Shown: positions 22,801-35,350 of the stretch, one piece after another
How positions within the stretch are numbered: position 1 is the first letter of the stretch
Layout of the letters: each line of letters starts with the position of its first letter
Origin: Xenoacremonium recifei
Taxonomy: Eukaryota > Ascomycota > Sordariomycetes > Hypocreales > Nectriaceae
Assembly: GCA_012184525.1 (NCBI GenBank)
Contig: WOFQ01000013.1
Span: 620,001-684,000, forward strand
Reading direction: 5' to 3'
DNA: 64,000 bases
Notes under the pieces: model-generated
Database searches by the model: none
Seen by the model: the letters and a program-made list of their open reading frames with translations, nothing else
What the model was told of the DNA's origin: nothing
Program-made: the position numbers and the translations under genes

Positions 22801-24544
22801 GTTGGTCGAATTCCTTGATGAGGACTACGACAGTGCGCGAGACCTTGTTCTTATTGGCGTCAACGGAATCTGGAATGTTTTTGAACTTCAGGGACCGACG
22901 CCCAAAAACGACTTTTGCAGAATATTTTCGCGAAGCAAAATTTTATATCCTTTAGCGCTCGTGCTTCATAGGGTTCTCGACGAAGAAGGCGAGGATGAGC
23001 TGGATGAGCTCATCGAGGGGCGGATTGTCAACATCTTTTATCTATTCAGTCAAGCAGAAAACTATGTGAAGGAGGTAGTGGCTGATCGACAGGTACTAAA
23101 GAGCGTGCTCAAGGATCTTCGACGCATGACACCAGTACACCAGATCACGATGCTCAAGTTCATCAAGAATCTCTCGATGCTTTCCACTACGATCGAGTCT
23201 TTACACTCAGCCGATGCCATCGAGTTTCTCATCGACCTTCTCAGCTACAGCATGAAGAAGGGTCAGACACATTTCCGCGAAATCTCAAACCAAGTCCTCA
23301 ACACCCTTTTTAATCTCTGTCGGCTCAGCAAAGAACGCCAGGAGGATGCTGCTGTGGGTGGCATAATCCCGCTTTTGTTAAGGATTATGCAGACGGACCG
23401 GCCTCCCAAGGAGTTTGCGCTCCCTATTCTGTGCGACATGGCGCATTCTGGCTCGAAGGGACGACGGTATCTGTGGCAGAACAAGGGCTTGGACTTTTAC
23501 GTGTCATTACTTACGGATCAGTATTGGCAAGTCACTGCCCTGGATGCAATCCTGATCTGGCTCCAGGAGGAAACGGCAAACGTGGAGAGCTATCTCCTGG
23601 AGGGCAACTTTACACGCTCTATTGTCAGCTGCTTTAACACTAACAGGTTGAACGCCTTCGACTCAAATCTCCTGGAGCCGCTCCTCAAGCTGCTGCGCCT
23701 CAGCCCCTCCGTCGCGGCCTCGCTGGCGAAGCCTGAGATGTTTGCTGGGATTGCACAGCGCCTGGGGCACAAGAAGGCCGTTGTGCGCCTAAACCTCCTG
23801 CGACTGGTGCGGAATATCATGGACGCTTGCGAGCCTGGCATTGGCAACGGCGACGGCACGCGTTCGCTCAACAGCTCCCAAGTGCGATCTCTCATGGATG
23901 CCATCCAAATGCTGTCTGAGAAGGATTCTGCGGTCCTGGTCCGAAACCTTGCCTCCGAGCTCGTCCGGTCGAGCATCGAGGGGGCTGGCTTAACAAACGA
24001 AGTGGTTCCCAGCTCGTCCGTGAGCCAAACATCCTCCCGAAGATCAGCATCTCGACGAAATACCAGCTACACGCCCCCTGGCCTTCAATCCTCCATGTCG
24101 ATGCCCCAGACACCCACGCACCACCGCAGCAGAGCCAGCCTCGCCAGCAACGCCTACATCGAAGTCGCAGCCAGTCCGCGCCGCACCGCCGCTCTCGAAC
24201 GCGAAGGCATTCTCTACCGCCCACGCAGCCGCGACGGCCCCACGGGCATCCCCCGGCGTGTCAGCGGCGACGCCTCAGCAATCGGCTCCGCGAACGGGAA
24301 GAGCCGTCTGCCGCGGACGGCAATGGTCGGCAGTGGAAGTCGGGCAGCGCCAGGGAGCCGCGGCGAGGGAGCGCCCATGGTCGTTCGTAGCGAGAGCAGC
24401 ATGAGCAACAAGGAGAACGCATCACGGACGCCGTCGAGTCGCGAGGGCCTCGGTATCTCAGGCCTGACGAGTCTCACGGCTGCAGGGGCCGGCGTGACCA
24501 GCAAGAGGCGGACACGCGCCCCTGGGGATATCAAATGGTCGTGA
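19850..24544 (+). CDS. sepH: SepH/Cdc7-type septation initiation network protein kinase
   Basis: Nine exons: 19850-19993, 20103-20237, 20307-20336, 20396-20460, 20509-20950, 21004-21825, 21876-22367, 22419-22562, 22613-24544; 1401 residues. The kinase domain starts at residue 49: glycine loop GKGAFGSV (55-62), VAVK lysine 77, HRDIKGAN with catalytic Asp170, DFG at 188, then GTPYWMAPEII. This domain and the long C-terminal part match Aspergillus SepH and fission yeast Cdc7, which act at the spindle pole body and septum to trigger cytokinesis. The C-terminal half (LLPILEILEPCTVKSRQYM, CFVGGIPIITRFAARQYSNEIR) looks like a helical armadillo-type repeat region; the last ~170 residues are Ser/Arg-rich and disordered. 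Intron 7 (22368-22418, 51 nt) is stop-free; removal gives SEDLLALLWENREVKN. The donors at 20951 and 21826 are weak GTTTGT. The ATG has A at -3 and G at +4. Confidence 0.9.
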
Positions 24545-25844
24545 GAAGTATCATTCCGCGGAGGAGCAAAGCGCACGTAGAGGTCGCAACCATGGAGGTG
24601 TAGATGAGCCACGTGCGAGTGACGAAAGAAGACACACATGATGAATATAGCCTGGCAAGCAATTGCAATGCATTGGATTGAGCAATCTTCGCTGTTCCAA
24701 ATGAATTCGTGCTGAGATGTACCCCTTTTTGAATGTCCCAATCACGTCCGCCTGGTCCTGTCTTTCTACTCCCCATCAACTAGCGCAGAATAGCCAGAGA
24801 TCTTCTGCTACGAGCTCTGTCATGGCTTCACTCCTGACGATGCGCCATACAATTGAAAATTGCACAGAGAGTAAGTTTAGCGGTCTGGCCTCATGCTGCG
24901 TAGGTCCAAATTTTATATGCGTATCAAGTAACTCGCGAGAGTGTGTTTTGGTATTTGACACCTGAGCATTCGAAACATTCTTCTACGTCCAGAAAGGTTA
25001 AGTAATACTACGGAGTATACAACGCAAATCTTAATTGCGAAATTACGACATCATGTCACGATGGAATACTTTTTGAGAACTTCTTGGCCATCAATTTGTA
25101 TGGTGCCATTTCCTAAACTATCTCAACATCCCTTCATGGGCTCTCTCGTCCTGAAAGACAACTCAACCAGGAAGAGAGGACAGCAGCCATGAAGAAAAGG
25201 ATGCGCAAGGAATGCAATGAAAGCAAATGTCAAATTTGCTAAACACTTCGTCCCTCTCGGGATCGTCCGTCGGCCTCAACCACCAGCCCGATCCTGTCCA
25301 ACCCATCTGTCCGAATCTGGTGAACCTCCCGGAGACCCCCAGACCGAAACACGATGAGAAGCGAGAAGTGACGCTGCTGCTCCTCTTCCATCCCTGAATT
25401 TTCTTCATTCTCGTTGTTGGTATAAAAGATTTCGTTCGTCACTCCAGCTGAAAACCCGTATCCCCCATCTAGGCTGAGAAAGGAAAAATAAAAAAAAATA
25501 AGAAAGGTAAAACGATGGTCCCTGGGCATTTCCCTTCATGTCGTGGCGAAGTGTAAAAAGTCTGAATGAGAGACTGCGAAGCGAATTATAAAACTTCTGT
25601 ACGTGGTAAAGTGTTGCAGAACAGATGACGACGTTGTGACCACCACCCAATGCAAAAGAACGGCAATAAAGGACAGAGTTGAAGAAGAAAGGCTCCCAAG
25701 CATGACCGGGCAAGAAAAGCACCGGAACCAGACCACCATGATGCAATCCGCCAGTCCGAGATATCGTGGGAAAACAAGAAAGAGTCCGGGCGCATAAGTC
25801 GTGAGAAAGAGATCGTCATATTAGAGCCAAAGGCCGTCACCACC
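24545..25844. other. Convergent intergenic, sepH and Q-rich gene 3' regions
   Basis: 1.3 kb between stop codons of two convergent genes. It is AT-rich, with a short A-rich run near 25490. It contains a TACGGAGTA motif at 25009. No ORF here resembles a protein. It probably holds two 3' UTRs and little else. Confidence 0.5.
25009..25017 (+). repeat. TACGGAGTA motif copy
   Basis: Exact copy of a 9-mer seen five times in the window, always intergenic. Confidence 0.7.
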
Positions 25845-27515
25845 TTAAACCACAGGCGTGGTCTTGGTGAGCACCAGTCGAGGTGCCTTGCGCTGACCAT
25901 CAGCAGACTCCTGAGCCTTGGCCGCTCGCAGAGCGCCGTTCTTGAACACATTGGCAAAGGAGCTGGTCTCGCCCTCACTAGCGCTGTCAACGCTGTCGAC
26001 ACTCTTGCGAGCCTTCTGACGGGAGCTGGGCCGGTCTGAGCCGATAGCGCCCCAGCTGCTGGCCGAGGTTCGCGAACTAGCACATTCCATCTCGCCCGCA
26101 AGGCTGCCCGAGCCACTGCGGCCCGAGTCCGACTCGTTATCCGTAATTGGGGTCGTCGTCTCCTCCTCAGCCACCTCCGAAACGGGGCTCATGCTGCCGC
26201 AGGAACTACCGGAACCCTTGCGGCGCTCCAATCCGGCCTGGACCAGGTTGTGGACAGCTGATCGTCGAGTGCGCGTGGCAAAGTTCTTGCTGCCCTCAAT
26301 CTTGGCAGTGGGCTTCGACTTGAGCTCATCCAGGGAAGGGGGGCCACGAGGCTGTCGGATGGGGTGCTCGCCAGCACGTCCCTGGCCAGGACCGTAGCTA
26401 CCAGTTGCAGGAGTGGATGGGAAAGTCGCCGTCTTGGGTCCAGCAGTCTTAGGAACGTCGCCCGTCGAGGCAGTCGCAGCGAGGGCGCTGTTCAAAGGAG
26501 CCAGAGAGTTGGCCTTCTTGTGACCGCGGCGGAAAGCATTAGCGGAGGGCGGAGGCAGGGGAGTCACCTCGCTAGGGGAGTCATAACGCTTCGGGGGAGA
26601 ATTGCTGCGGAATGGGAGCGGCTGGCTCTCTTGGGGAGGCGACACCTGAACCGATGGGGTGCTATTCTGTTGAAGTTGCTGCTGGAAAGCGCCGAAACCA
26701 GGGCTCATAGGCTGCTGCTCCATGTAGGCAGACATCTGGGCAGCGGCGGGGTTCTCAACGTAGTACTGGCCGGTCATGGGGTTGTAGTAGACCTGCTGTG
26801 TCTGTTGGGCCTGCTGCTGGCTCAGAGCTGCCTGCACACCAAGCTGCTGCTGCATGTTGCGGAGTTGCTGCTGCTGCTCGTAGATGGCCATCTGCTGCTG
26901 CGTGAGCTGAGAGTTGTTGAGGTTGAGCTGCTGGAACTGCTGGGCAGCGGCCTGGACGCTTCGTAGTTGCTGCTGGAGTCGCTGCTGCTGCTGGGCAAGG
27001 TAGAGGTTGGTGGCGACGAGTTGAGCGTACAGGTTGGGATCCATATGCTCCTGAGCCTGTTCGTCAATGCCGAGCTCGGGAGGGGCGAGGACCTGGTCGA
27101 CCGTGTACTGCTGGCTCATCATGTTACCGTAGCCAGATTGAGCGCCGTATTGGGGGAATGCCGTCTTAGGGGCGTTGTTGTAGACATTGTCCTGGTTCAT
27201 ACCGTAGGCGTTTCCAGCCGTGGGATTTCGGGCGAACTGCTGGACAGGGCCATTGGTGGTGGGAGACTGGGGACCGAAGGTAGCGGCCATGGCCGTCTTA
27301 GGAGCTGTCCGCAGTCCAGCCAGCAGGTGAGAGCGGCTGGTCCTCGGGGTGGGAGCGCCATTATCTCCTGGCTTCGCCTGCTTAAGAGCATCAAAGGAGA
27401 GCGGCTTGACGTTCTGGCCTCCTCGTCGAGCGGCTAGACCTCCACCGGGCATGGCCAGGCCATTCTGGGGAGCGAAGTTGTTGGAAGACATTTGAGCAAG
27501 ACCGCCTGCGTCCAT
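25845..27515 (-). CDS. Glutamine-rich low-complexity protein, unknown function
   Basis: A single frame of 556 residues starting at ATG 27513-27515. A second in-frame ATG eight codons later is a possible alternative start. Residues ~165-260 are strongly Gln-rich (runs such as QQQQRLQQQL and AALSQQQAQQTQQV) and likely form a coiled coil or prion-like segment. A tail follows with proline- and serine-rich stretches. The more conserved-looking blocks are TPRTSRSHLLAGLRTAPK near residue 60 and RQPRGPPSLDELKSKPTAKIEGSKNFATRTRRSAVHNLVQAGLERR at about 390-435. The latter is basic, so RNA or membrane binding is possible but unproven. No signal peptide, membrane segment or enzyme motif. Unusually long pyrimidine-rich leader upstream. 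Family not recognised. Confidence 0.75.
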   Translation of the reverse strand: MDAGGLAQMSSNNFAPQNGLAMPGGGLAARRGGQNVKPLSFDALKQAKPGDNGAPTPRTSRSHLLAGLRTAPKTAMAATFGPQSPTTNGPVQQFARNPTAGNAYGMNQDNVYNNAPKTAFPQYGAQSGYGNMMSQQYTVDQVLAPPELGIDEQAQEHMDPNLYAQLVATNLYLAQQQQRLQQQLRSVQAAAQQFQQLNLNNSQLTQQQMAIYEQQQQLRNMQQQLGVQAALSQQQAQQTQQVYYNPMTGQYYVENPAAAQMSAYMEQQPMSPGFGAFQQQLQQNSTPSVQVSPPQESQPLPFRSNSPPKRYDSPSEVTPLPPPSANAFRRGHKKANSLAPLNSALAATASTGDVPKTAGPKTATFPSTPATGSYGPGQGRAGEHPIRQPRGPPSLDELKSKPTAKIEGSKNFATRTRRSAVHNLVQAGLERRKGSGSSCGSMSPVSEVAEEETTTPITDNESDSGRSGSGSLAGEMECASSRTSASSWGAIGSDRPSSRQKARKSVDSVDSASEGETSSFANVFKNGALRAAKAQESADGQRKAPRLVLTKTTPVV

Positions 27516-28670
27516 AGCTCAAAGCTTGTGTCTGAAAGTGTGTGAGTGGGTTGATAGAAGTCGAGATAATGAATGTGTTTCGTGCGTCTCTCGCGGATGA
27601 GGGACACTTCGAGTTCGAGATTAAAAATGATAACCGGATTCGTAGAATCGGGTGTGTAATTATGCGTCAGGAGTGATTATCCTCGGTCGGGCGGACAAGT
27701 CAAATCCTCTAGGGTTCGCTGGTCCGCAAGGAGAACAAATCCGAGACTTGTGCAAAAACAAATCAACGCAAATCCAAAAGTTGACAGTATGTGGGCAAAA
27801 AATGGGGAGAAGACAGTTAATGGGTTGCTGCTCTGATGCTCAGAACTGCAGAGAGAATTAAAATGAACAATATCCGATGCGAAAACGACGAGATTATGAT
27901 GAATGAGTGGGCGACTGGCGCGATGGTGCAGTCGATGAATCGGTGGGAAGGAATCGCTGAGGACGGCGACTTGTGAGAAGAACAAGAGACGGGCAATAGC
28001 AACGTCCCAAGCTGAGGGTGCCGACGGAAGCTGAGAGACGTGTGACGAGAGTTCGCCTTGATCGAGATGCGGTCGTGGTTGCGGTTGCCGATGGTGTCAG
28101 GGAGTGAAGAAACAAGAAGCAGGATCCAGACGGATGATTCCGAGACGATCTTGCGAGTTTTGTGCGATGATGGACGACGGCAGCGGCGATGATGACTGAG
28201 CCAGGCGAGCTGAGAACAGGATCAGGTGGCGAGAGCGGGTGAAGCTGGACAATGACTTGTGTGAATGGAAGGCTCACACGCCGTGAAAGACTTGGTCGGG
28301 TGATTCACGACGGGACAAACACGCAGGTTCGCCAGCACAATGCTGCTGTCTCTTTTTCTCCCAAGACAAAGAGTGTTCAACGTCGTCCCAGCAAGCAAGT
28401 GCTGCTGATTTCTCCTTCCAAGCGGGAAATCCTTTTTTTTTCTTTTCTCCTGGAAATTCTTTTTTTGTGGTTTTTGTTTGGTCAATTTGGTGTCTTTGGT
28501 TCTTGATTGATTGGTTTGAACTCGGTTCGACGCGGTTGGGATCGAGATTAGAAATGTTTGAGTCCGAACGTGGTGTTGGCGAAAAAGCAAGAATCGACGA
28601 CGAAGAATAAAGTACAAGTTGATTAAACGGCGTGTATCACCAGCAGGACGCCTTCCAGAAAAGACCTTGA
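27516..28670. promoter_or_regulatory. Long leader/promoter of the Q-rich gene
   Basis: On the minus strand this stretch ends just before the ATG at 27515. It contains a CTTTCAG acceptor-like site at about 27530-27537 that could close a 5' UTR intron. Around 28420-28510 there are T-rich runs on the plus strand. No protein-like frame. A leader of this length is common for fungal regulatory genes, but the transcript start cannot be placed. Confidence 0.35.
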
Positions 28671-28872
28671 CTCAATGCAGGAGAGAGAGAGAATCAAGGC
28701 TGTTCCTTTTCTTGGATCTTCTTTTCACTCTTTTTTTTCTTCTTCCTTATTTCGTCTAGTCCCGTGGTGGGATGGGGGCGAAAGATGCGATGCGGTCGAG
28801 CGGCGAAGGGAAAAACCGAAGCGCGAACGACGACAAGACGCGGCGAGAAACGCGGGAGGCGCGGGCCTTGGC

Positions 28873-29060
28873 AAAAAGGAGGAAGGAGAGAGAGAGAGGA
28901 AGAGGAAAGAAAGAAGGAAGGGCGGATTGTGCGGCAGAGAAAAGGGGAGGAAAGGAAGTGGTGGAGGAGAGGAGAGAAGGGAATCCGAGAGGACGAGAGG
29001 AGGAGAGGAAGAGAGAAAGAGGAGAGGCGAGCAGCGAGAGTGGAGGGCGAGGAGCGGGAA
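28873..29060 (+). repeat. Polypurine tract
   Basis: 28873-28922 is an unbroken run of 50 purines with GA/GGAA repeats. Purine bias continues to about 29060 with few interruptions. Such tracts can form triplex DNA and often mark nucleosome-poor sites. Confidence 0.8.
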
Positions 29061-29199
29061 AGCCACGGACTGGTTGGTGGAGGGGAACCTAAGGCAAGGA
29101 AGGCGCACTGCTGCAGCCAGCAGAGGACGGCAGGAGGGGGGGCAAGCCACGCTCGCTCCTTCCACCGGCTAGTTAGGCCCTGGCTGCTTGAGTGCCATG

Positions 29200-29214
29200 C
29201 CCTGCCCTGCCCTG
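29200..29214 (+). repeat. (CCCTG)3 pentanucleotide microsatellite
   Basis: Three perfect CCCTG units, the same unit as at 19341. Confidence 0.8.
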
Positions 29215-30095
29215 CCTTACTAATGGCGGACCAGACGCGCTGTAACGAGAGCAAGAGCCACTGTGAGCCACTGGGGGCCACTGGGAACTAGCCCTGAAGC
29301 CCCTAGAGGGCCCGCTACTTTCTCCCAGCCTGAGTCAACCCTCAACCGTCAAACCCGCCAGGGGTGGCCACCATCACGATAGAGTCAAGACCCTGACTGG
29401 CCCGATCTTCGAGCTGCAGGCGACAAGCAGCGTGCGTGCGTGCATTGCATTAGCACAGAGGAGGGCGTTTCTGTTAGCATGCAGCAGGCATTCGCGCGCC
29501 GCCCAATCACAGCCATCCACGCCGCCCGGAGCAGAGAGCAGCGCGGCCACAGTCACGTCCGATACCGTCCTCAGCGCCGTCCATCATCACATGTGGCGAC
29601 AAGTACAGGATACCTGGCGGGTGGCACGTCGTCGCCGCTGTCCAGCAGGTAGCGCGTGACAGAGGCGCGCCGGACCCTCACTGGTCGAAGCATCACGACC
29701 CCAAAGGCCCCAAGGATACCCTGTCGCTGCCTCCAATCAGGCCCGGGGCGGGCGCTGGGCTGGACAGGGGAGCGGACGCGGCCAATGGCAGGGCCCATCC
29801 CGAGCCAAGGGAGCCAGGAGGGCTTCTACTGGAATCCTTGCATGGGGTTGGGCTGGAGCGTGATCGACGCTGCTCCTCCTCAACGCAGCGACGGTGATGG
29901 CGGCAGCAGCAGCGGCGAGACCTCAGTGGTTGGACGCAGGCAATGTGTTGGCAGCTTGCACGAACACGCGAAGCCCTCAAGTGAATGGTTCCCGAGTGCC
30001 CCTGCTTGGCCCAGGGCGGATGGTCTATCCATGGTCCACGCTGACACTGACACGGGGGCACAGGATCGGAAACGATGCGGACAGGCATGATGAGG

Positions 30096-30120
30096 CAGGG
30101 CAGGGCAGGGCAGGGCAGGG
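30096..30120 (+). repeat. (CAGGG)5 pentanucleotide microsatellite
   Basis: Five perfect CAGGG units, the reverse complement of the CCCTG array unit at 19341 and 29200. Confidence 0.9.
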
Positions 30121-31616
30121 CAGGCATGAAAGAGAACAGGCAGGCTCATCAACGACATGCATTGACCGGGCCTCGCCGGATGAGGAATGATGATGACGGG
30201 AGCAAGGCCAGGCAATGACAAAGAACGGAAGCCCCCTGGCTGTGGCTGAAGTGTTTGCTTTTTGCTGTGCGGGAGCCTATACTAGCCAGAGCCAGACAGC
30301 CTTGACGGTCCAGCCTCTCAGAGTCACAAGTCCAATCACGGCGCCAGCCTCGACCAAGCTCCATCACATATCCCAGAATAGCACCGCAGCGCAGCGGCTT
30401 GTCACATCGGGATCACATCACGCACCGCACATGGCACGAGAAGCGTTCGTTGGCTTTCCCCTCTTTCACGGCCTCGACAGCCCCCCCAGTTCCCCGTCCC
30501 TGGACTCTCTTCGTGGTGCCATTGAAGGAGCAAGACGCAATGAAACAAAGATGAAGAGCGGCCAGCACCTCCTGGGTGGAATGCCTCGCCAGGGCTTTCG
30601 TATTTTCCCCACGTCGCCGGATGTTTCATGAGCGTCCTAGCGGTGCCTCCTCGCCCAGCCGGGCTGCATCTCCACCAAAGCCGCGGGCTCCCTGTCTCCT
30701 GGAGTTCTCCTTTGAGCTGCGCAGCCGACGCAACGGGAAGTGCTCGAAACATCTTCAGGGGGCCCCCAGCGGGACAGGGCCAGCTTCATCGTGTAGCCGA
30801 GGCGGGCACGGGCGCAAGGAGTTGCGATGGCCTCGTCGGGGAATCTGTGTGAGTGTCAGGTAGAGACAGAGACAGAGACAGACACCGGACAGACACTGCT
30901 CGACGCTCCCGGCCAGGCCCAGAACGCGCTGGGCTCTCCTGAATGCGCAGGTCGCGCGGAGTCCGGAGGTGCCATCGTCAGCCTCCTGAGTCTCAAAGGG
31001 GCTGCTCACGCGGTTCGTCCAAAGGCCCTTTCCAACCCTCGGCACACCGTCAGGCTCATTAAACCCAGCTGACTGAGGATTCCCCTCGATAAGCGAACGA
31101 GACGAGCCGGGGTTGATGGATGGAGGGCCTCGCCATTCATTCCATTCCTGCCATCGCCACGCTAACACACGCTTCACGTCTGCCCTTCATTTCCCACCTG
31201 CTCAGCTAATTAGCAGACTGCAGTCATCAACCGCCTCTAGGGCTAGCCTCCGCAGCCCAACTATGAACCTAGAGTTCAATATTGCAGACTTTTCTGATGA
31301 GTTGGGATTATTATTAGAAATGTCCAGCACCAACAGTCCGGATCACCGCGCCTACGACCAACACCCGCGCAACGAGTGGCCAGCGAGCGTCTACAATAAG
31401 ACACTGACTGGAAGCCCGCCCGCGCTGCCCGCTGCTGCCCGCCATCCGCACAGGAACGGACAAGGGAGAACATGCAGGCAGGGTGGCACTCGCGTGCGCG
31501 CATTGCGAGAGGGGGGGAGGGCTGGCGCTTATTCGATGCGCCCAGGCCAATGAAGCTGGATGCCGGGGGATCCATCACCAGCTTCCCCATTCCCGATTCC
31601 GGTTGGGACAAGGGAG

Positions 31617-34600
31617 CTAAATAAAGTTGCTGCTTGTTGGCCGTGATGGAGGGTTGCGTTGGACTCTCGTCGAGACTGTCTGCAAGCAGTCACGGGATCG
31701 TCTTGTTGCGAGTTGCCTGATACGTGCATCGCCATAACAAAGCACAACAGGATCATGAGACGCTTTGTTCGGATCCCTCGAGACGCCGACCCAGACTTGC
31801 GGTGTTGGCTTGCTAATTATATCGGGCTGTTGATATTGCCTTGTCGTGTTAGTTGGCGATTCAGGCTCAGTCCACCGCCGTGGGTCAGCGGCCTCTGTGA
31901 ACGAGTAATTCCCGACACTCAGGTTAAGCATTCGTCGCCATCCAAGGGCTTTCCCTGCTCTCCTTGAGGGATGGTCTGTTCGTGGCCACATTGACCTGCA
32001 CCTGGTAGTCTCATCGCCACCTACCCTGTACTGCCCAATTGCTTTGTTATGCGTTACACGTCTCGTCCGACGTCAACCCAACGCCTCGTTCAACTGCATG
32101 CTCCTTTGGTAACAAAACGTTCTATGATTCCCCTCTTTTTGTCATACCCTCCATTGACTTTGGCTTGGATGGTGGCGTAAAGTTTCAATTGTACTGGGTG
32201 TTCGTTAGCTCTATCTAATTCTAGACCTTGTGCACAAGTGCCAACCTCTGAATCGTAGAAGTGGCAGATCATCGCAACTCTAAAACTTTACATCGTGTAC
32301 TTGCTCTCCTTGGGCACAATGCATTGTAGTGTGTTCGTTGAGAAGCGGACCTGTCAATGCACATGAGCTGGTATTGCTGCTTGAGACAGGTCGGTCTAGA
32401 ATTCAAGCATATTGCAAACAAGCTCCTTTTAGTCTTCTCGACGAACTGAAACACCCTGCTTCGGCAGTTCCGCGCCATTGGCGCGATCCGACTGCTTGGG
32501 TCGTGTCGTCGCAGAACACCTCGAGGCATGACTCGCGATACAAATAACACATCAACTCTTTTGCCTATAATAGAGACCTCGATATTCCCTAAACATTTCC
32601 CTACGATGGGGAGCTCAAGGGCTAAATTGTAGTGTATTGGGAGTCTCGGATTGCCCGCGAATGCATCACTAAGGCTTTGTGTCGCCGTGACCACGTCTGG
32701 GGCTTATGTTGTTCAACCGACTGCTCGACGACGAGTCTGGACCGGCCTGGAATACCCCAATGAAGACCCTGCCACGGGCTTGCAAGTGAAGCTAGTATGT
32801 AGGACCGTTTTGGCGATACAAACGCCTCTCAGATCTCACACAGCTTAGGAAGTGCCGAAGCCTCCACATCAAGCCCTCGACCACAACTCAAAGTCGAACC
32901 ATTCAAATGAAACATTTCAAAGAAGGTATCATGAGCATTGTTCTGATCGACGATTGTTTCTAGCTCGCTTCTAGTATCTCTTTGAATCGCGCCTACTCGT
33001 TCGTGGAAGTGTGATGCGGAATGTGGGAACAAGGTCTAGACCTTCGCGGAACAATATCCTGTGAAGAACGAACGTATACGAGACGGAGAAATAAGACAGG
33101 GAACTCCTTGAAAATGGGTCGAACTTGATTCCAAGGTCTGTTGTAAATGAAGAGCATGAGCAGTTATGGTGACCTGAATGGGGAGAAGAAATGATCAATC
33201 CTTAAGAAGAACTCACTGACGGTTGTCTGCTCTGTGAAGCGGCGGTAAATGGACATCTTAAGATTCCAGAAAAATCCGGAATGTCCATTAACTACCAAGC
33301 TCTGATAATATATTTGGCGTTGGCCGAGGCAAGCCGTGTTCTAACCCCGATTCCTTAGACATCCCGTAATAGAGGGTATCTAAATGTCCAACTTGCCTAG
33401 CTCCCCGAAGAAACTACTTGATGCATAGGCACAGCACTCAAGTTTTAAAAGCATTGTGGCCTGATTTTGTTCCACTTTGGCACTTTTTTGTGGCCAAAGT
33501 CGATTTTTTGACCTGATGCGCGGATGATTACAGCATGTCTTCCAAGAGCATCGCCATGCAACCGAAACCATACACTATGGAAGTATACAACATTTCTGTA
33601 GTACTGACCTATTCAATGACCAAGTGAATAATAAATGTTTCCTTTTTAAGGAGGTTGTTTTCTGATGTGACCATACGGTGGCATCTCAATGCCATTGTTT
33701 TTGGAATTACTACCGTATTCGCTCGCCCTGTTCCGCCCGATTGCGGTATCCAGAAAGAGGATGATAAATCTAAGAGATGGGTAACTAATTAACGTGTAAG
33801 GAGCAAGTCATGAGAGTTCGTTCTTGGATGGCGGACTCGTGCCACATGATCCGACGAAGGAGTTACAGAACAAACTCACAGGCTTGATGTTGACCGGTTG
33901 CAAGAGATGTTTGTGATCGAGAAGCATCCATGTGATCAAATTACTGGCTTGGATGGACGAGGAACGAGGACACAGAGAATACTTTGGATTGACTACTCCA
34001 ACAATGCCGCAGGTGATGAAGGTGACAGCACAGACCACTTGGGGACAAAGACCCTGAACAATTGAGTACCTAGAAACATGCATGTTTCCGTTAGAATGCG
34101 GCCGGCGTACCTCCAAAGCAACGCCTCATGCAAAGTAATTCAGAGGGGCAGGTCTCATGCTACAGAAAACAAGTGGTATGGTGAGTGGAAGTGTCCCAGA
34201 GCCTCCCTGATCCAGCGTCATTCCTAAACTCGGACCAGTGCTTGATGAAGCTCCCACAGTGAAAATTGAACTGTTCGTACACAAGATCATGATTCTCCAG
34301 TGATTTGTAGTATAGGAATGGGACACAATACGGTAACTCGCCTGATCCGACATAGCTTTAACATCTGCAACACCTTAAGCATATGAGAACATATACTAGA
34401 CTGACCCTTATGCCTACCAACCCTACCCTTACTCAGAACCCAATACCTCATCTTCACACTTAATATTTGATCGTAATCCTATCCATCTAAATTAACCCCC
34501 GACTAAACCGAGCAAGAGTCTTGCGTGCCTGGGGAGGCGTTCATTTAGACGCCATCCACATCAGCAGCCCCAAACGCCTTTGAAGAACATCGTCCTCGCC

Positions 34601-35350
34601 TATTTTGGCTTCAATACTTCGAAGTCGAGAGTTACCTCATGTTGCATGAAAAGTGGCGTTTGCCTGGATTCCAGCTCCTCGATCGGAGCCTTTGTTTTGC
34701 CCAAATGAGTGGAAATCCGACACATGATTCGAAATACTAGTCTTCCTGCGTGCTCGAGAAGGCGTTTATGTTGGCTCCGTTCTCATCTGAAGGTTCCATG
34801 CCAACAGAGAAGGTGCCTCGTGTGAGTAGGATGGCCTTTCCTGAGTGCTCTGGAAGCCTTGCTCTTACCTCGGGGTGAATGCTACAGCATTGGTTCGGGC
34901 TGGACAGAGCATACATGCTGTGTGAGGAGCTCCACTATCAAGAATTGTTGGGAAATTCCGAGTTCTTAGAGGAGGATGATGGCGAGGTCGAGACGAATAC
35001 GTTGAGCCTTGGAATAGAGGTCTCGCTCACCGCACCACCGATACTGGACTGAGTTACTCTCACAGCTTCAGACTTCGGGCAATCATCACTTCAAAGACAA
35101 TCGAAACCTTCCAATAAAGAAGATTTATGGTTAAAACTAGTCCTAGCTCGAAATTACCCTCTTTTGTTCTCACGATTTGTCTGCCTTCGTACATAGTTAG
35201 TTCCCCTGGCCATGTGAAGCCTCAATCTGCTCTGTCTGCAGGGCACATTGAAGGCTCACCGCCGAATGAAGATATTAATACTGTCTATCACAACCGCGTA
35301 TACGAATTCAACGTTATATCCTAAGTTAAAGTGATTTGCGCGTGCTTCTG
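31617..35350. other. AT-richer gene-poor island
   Basis: Compared with the DNA on both sides, this 3.7 kb stretch is AT-richer, with frequent stops in all frames. The longest minus-strand frames are 32269-32694 (141 codons) and 33808-34116 (102 codons). They show no motif I recognise. The lack of long frames fits an eroded gene or an old, mutated repeat, but no terminal repeats or transposase motifs were found. Confidence 0.4.

Larger units (their letters stand above)
28671..31616. other. Gene-poor GC-rich intergenic with polypurine and microsatellites
   Basis: No supported gene. The main features are a polypurine block (28873-29060), CCCTG and CAGGG pentamer arrays, and a short hexamer array of GAGACA units near 30860. 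Several frames over 100 codons are open on both strands, which is a composition effect: none has a recognisable motif or plausible intron signals. Confidence 0.45.

Noticed and set aside
33808..34353. A possible eroded minus-strand gene with a candidate intron at 34070-34110 (GTACGC, CTAAC, TTCTAG).
   Set aside because: The intron would be only 41 nt and no phase gives a continuous frame on both sides. No family resemblance.
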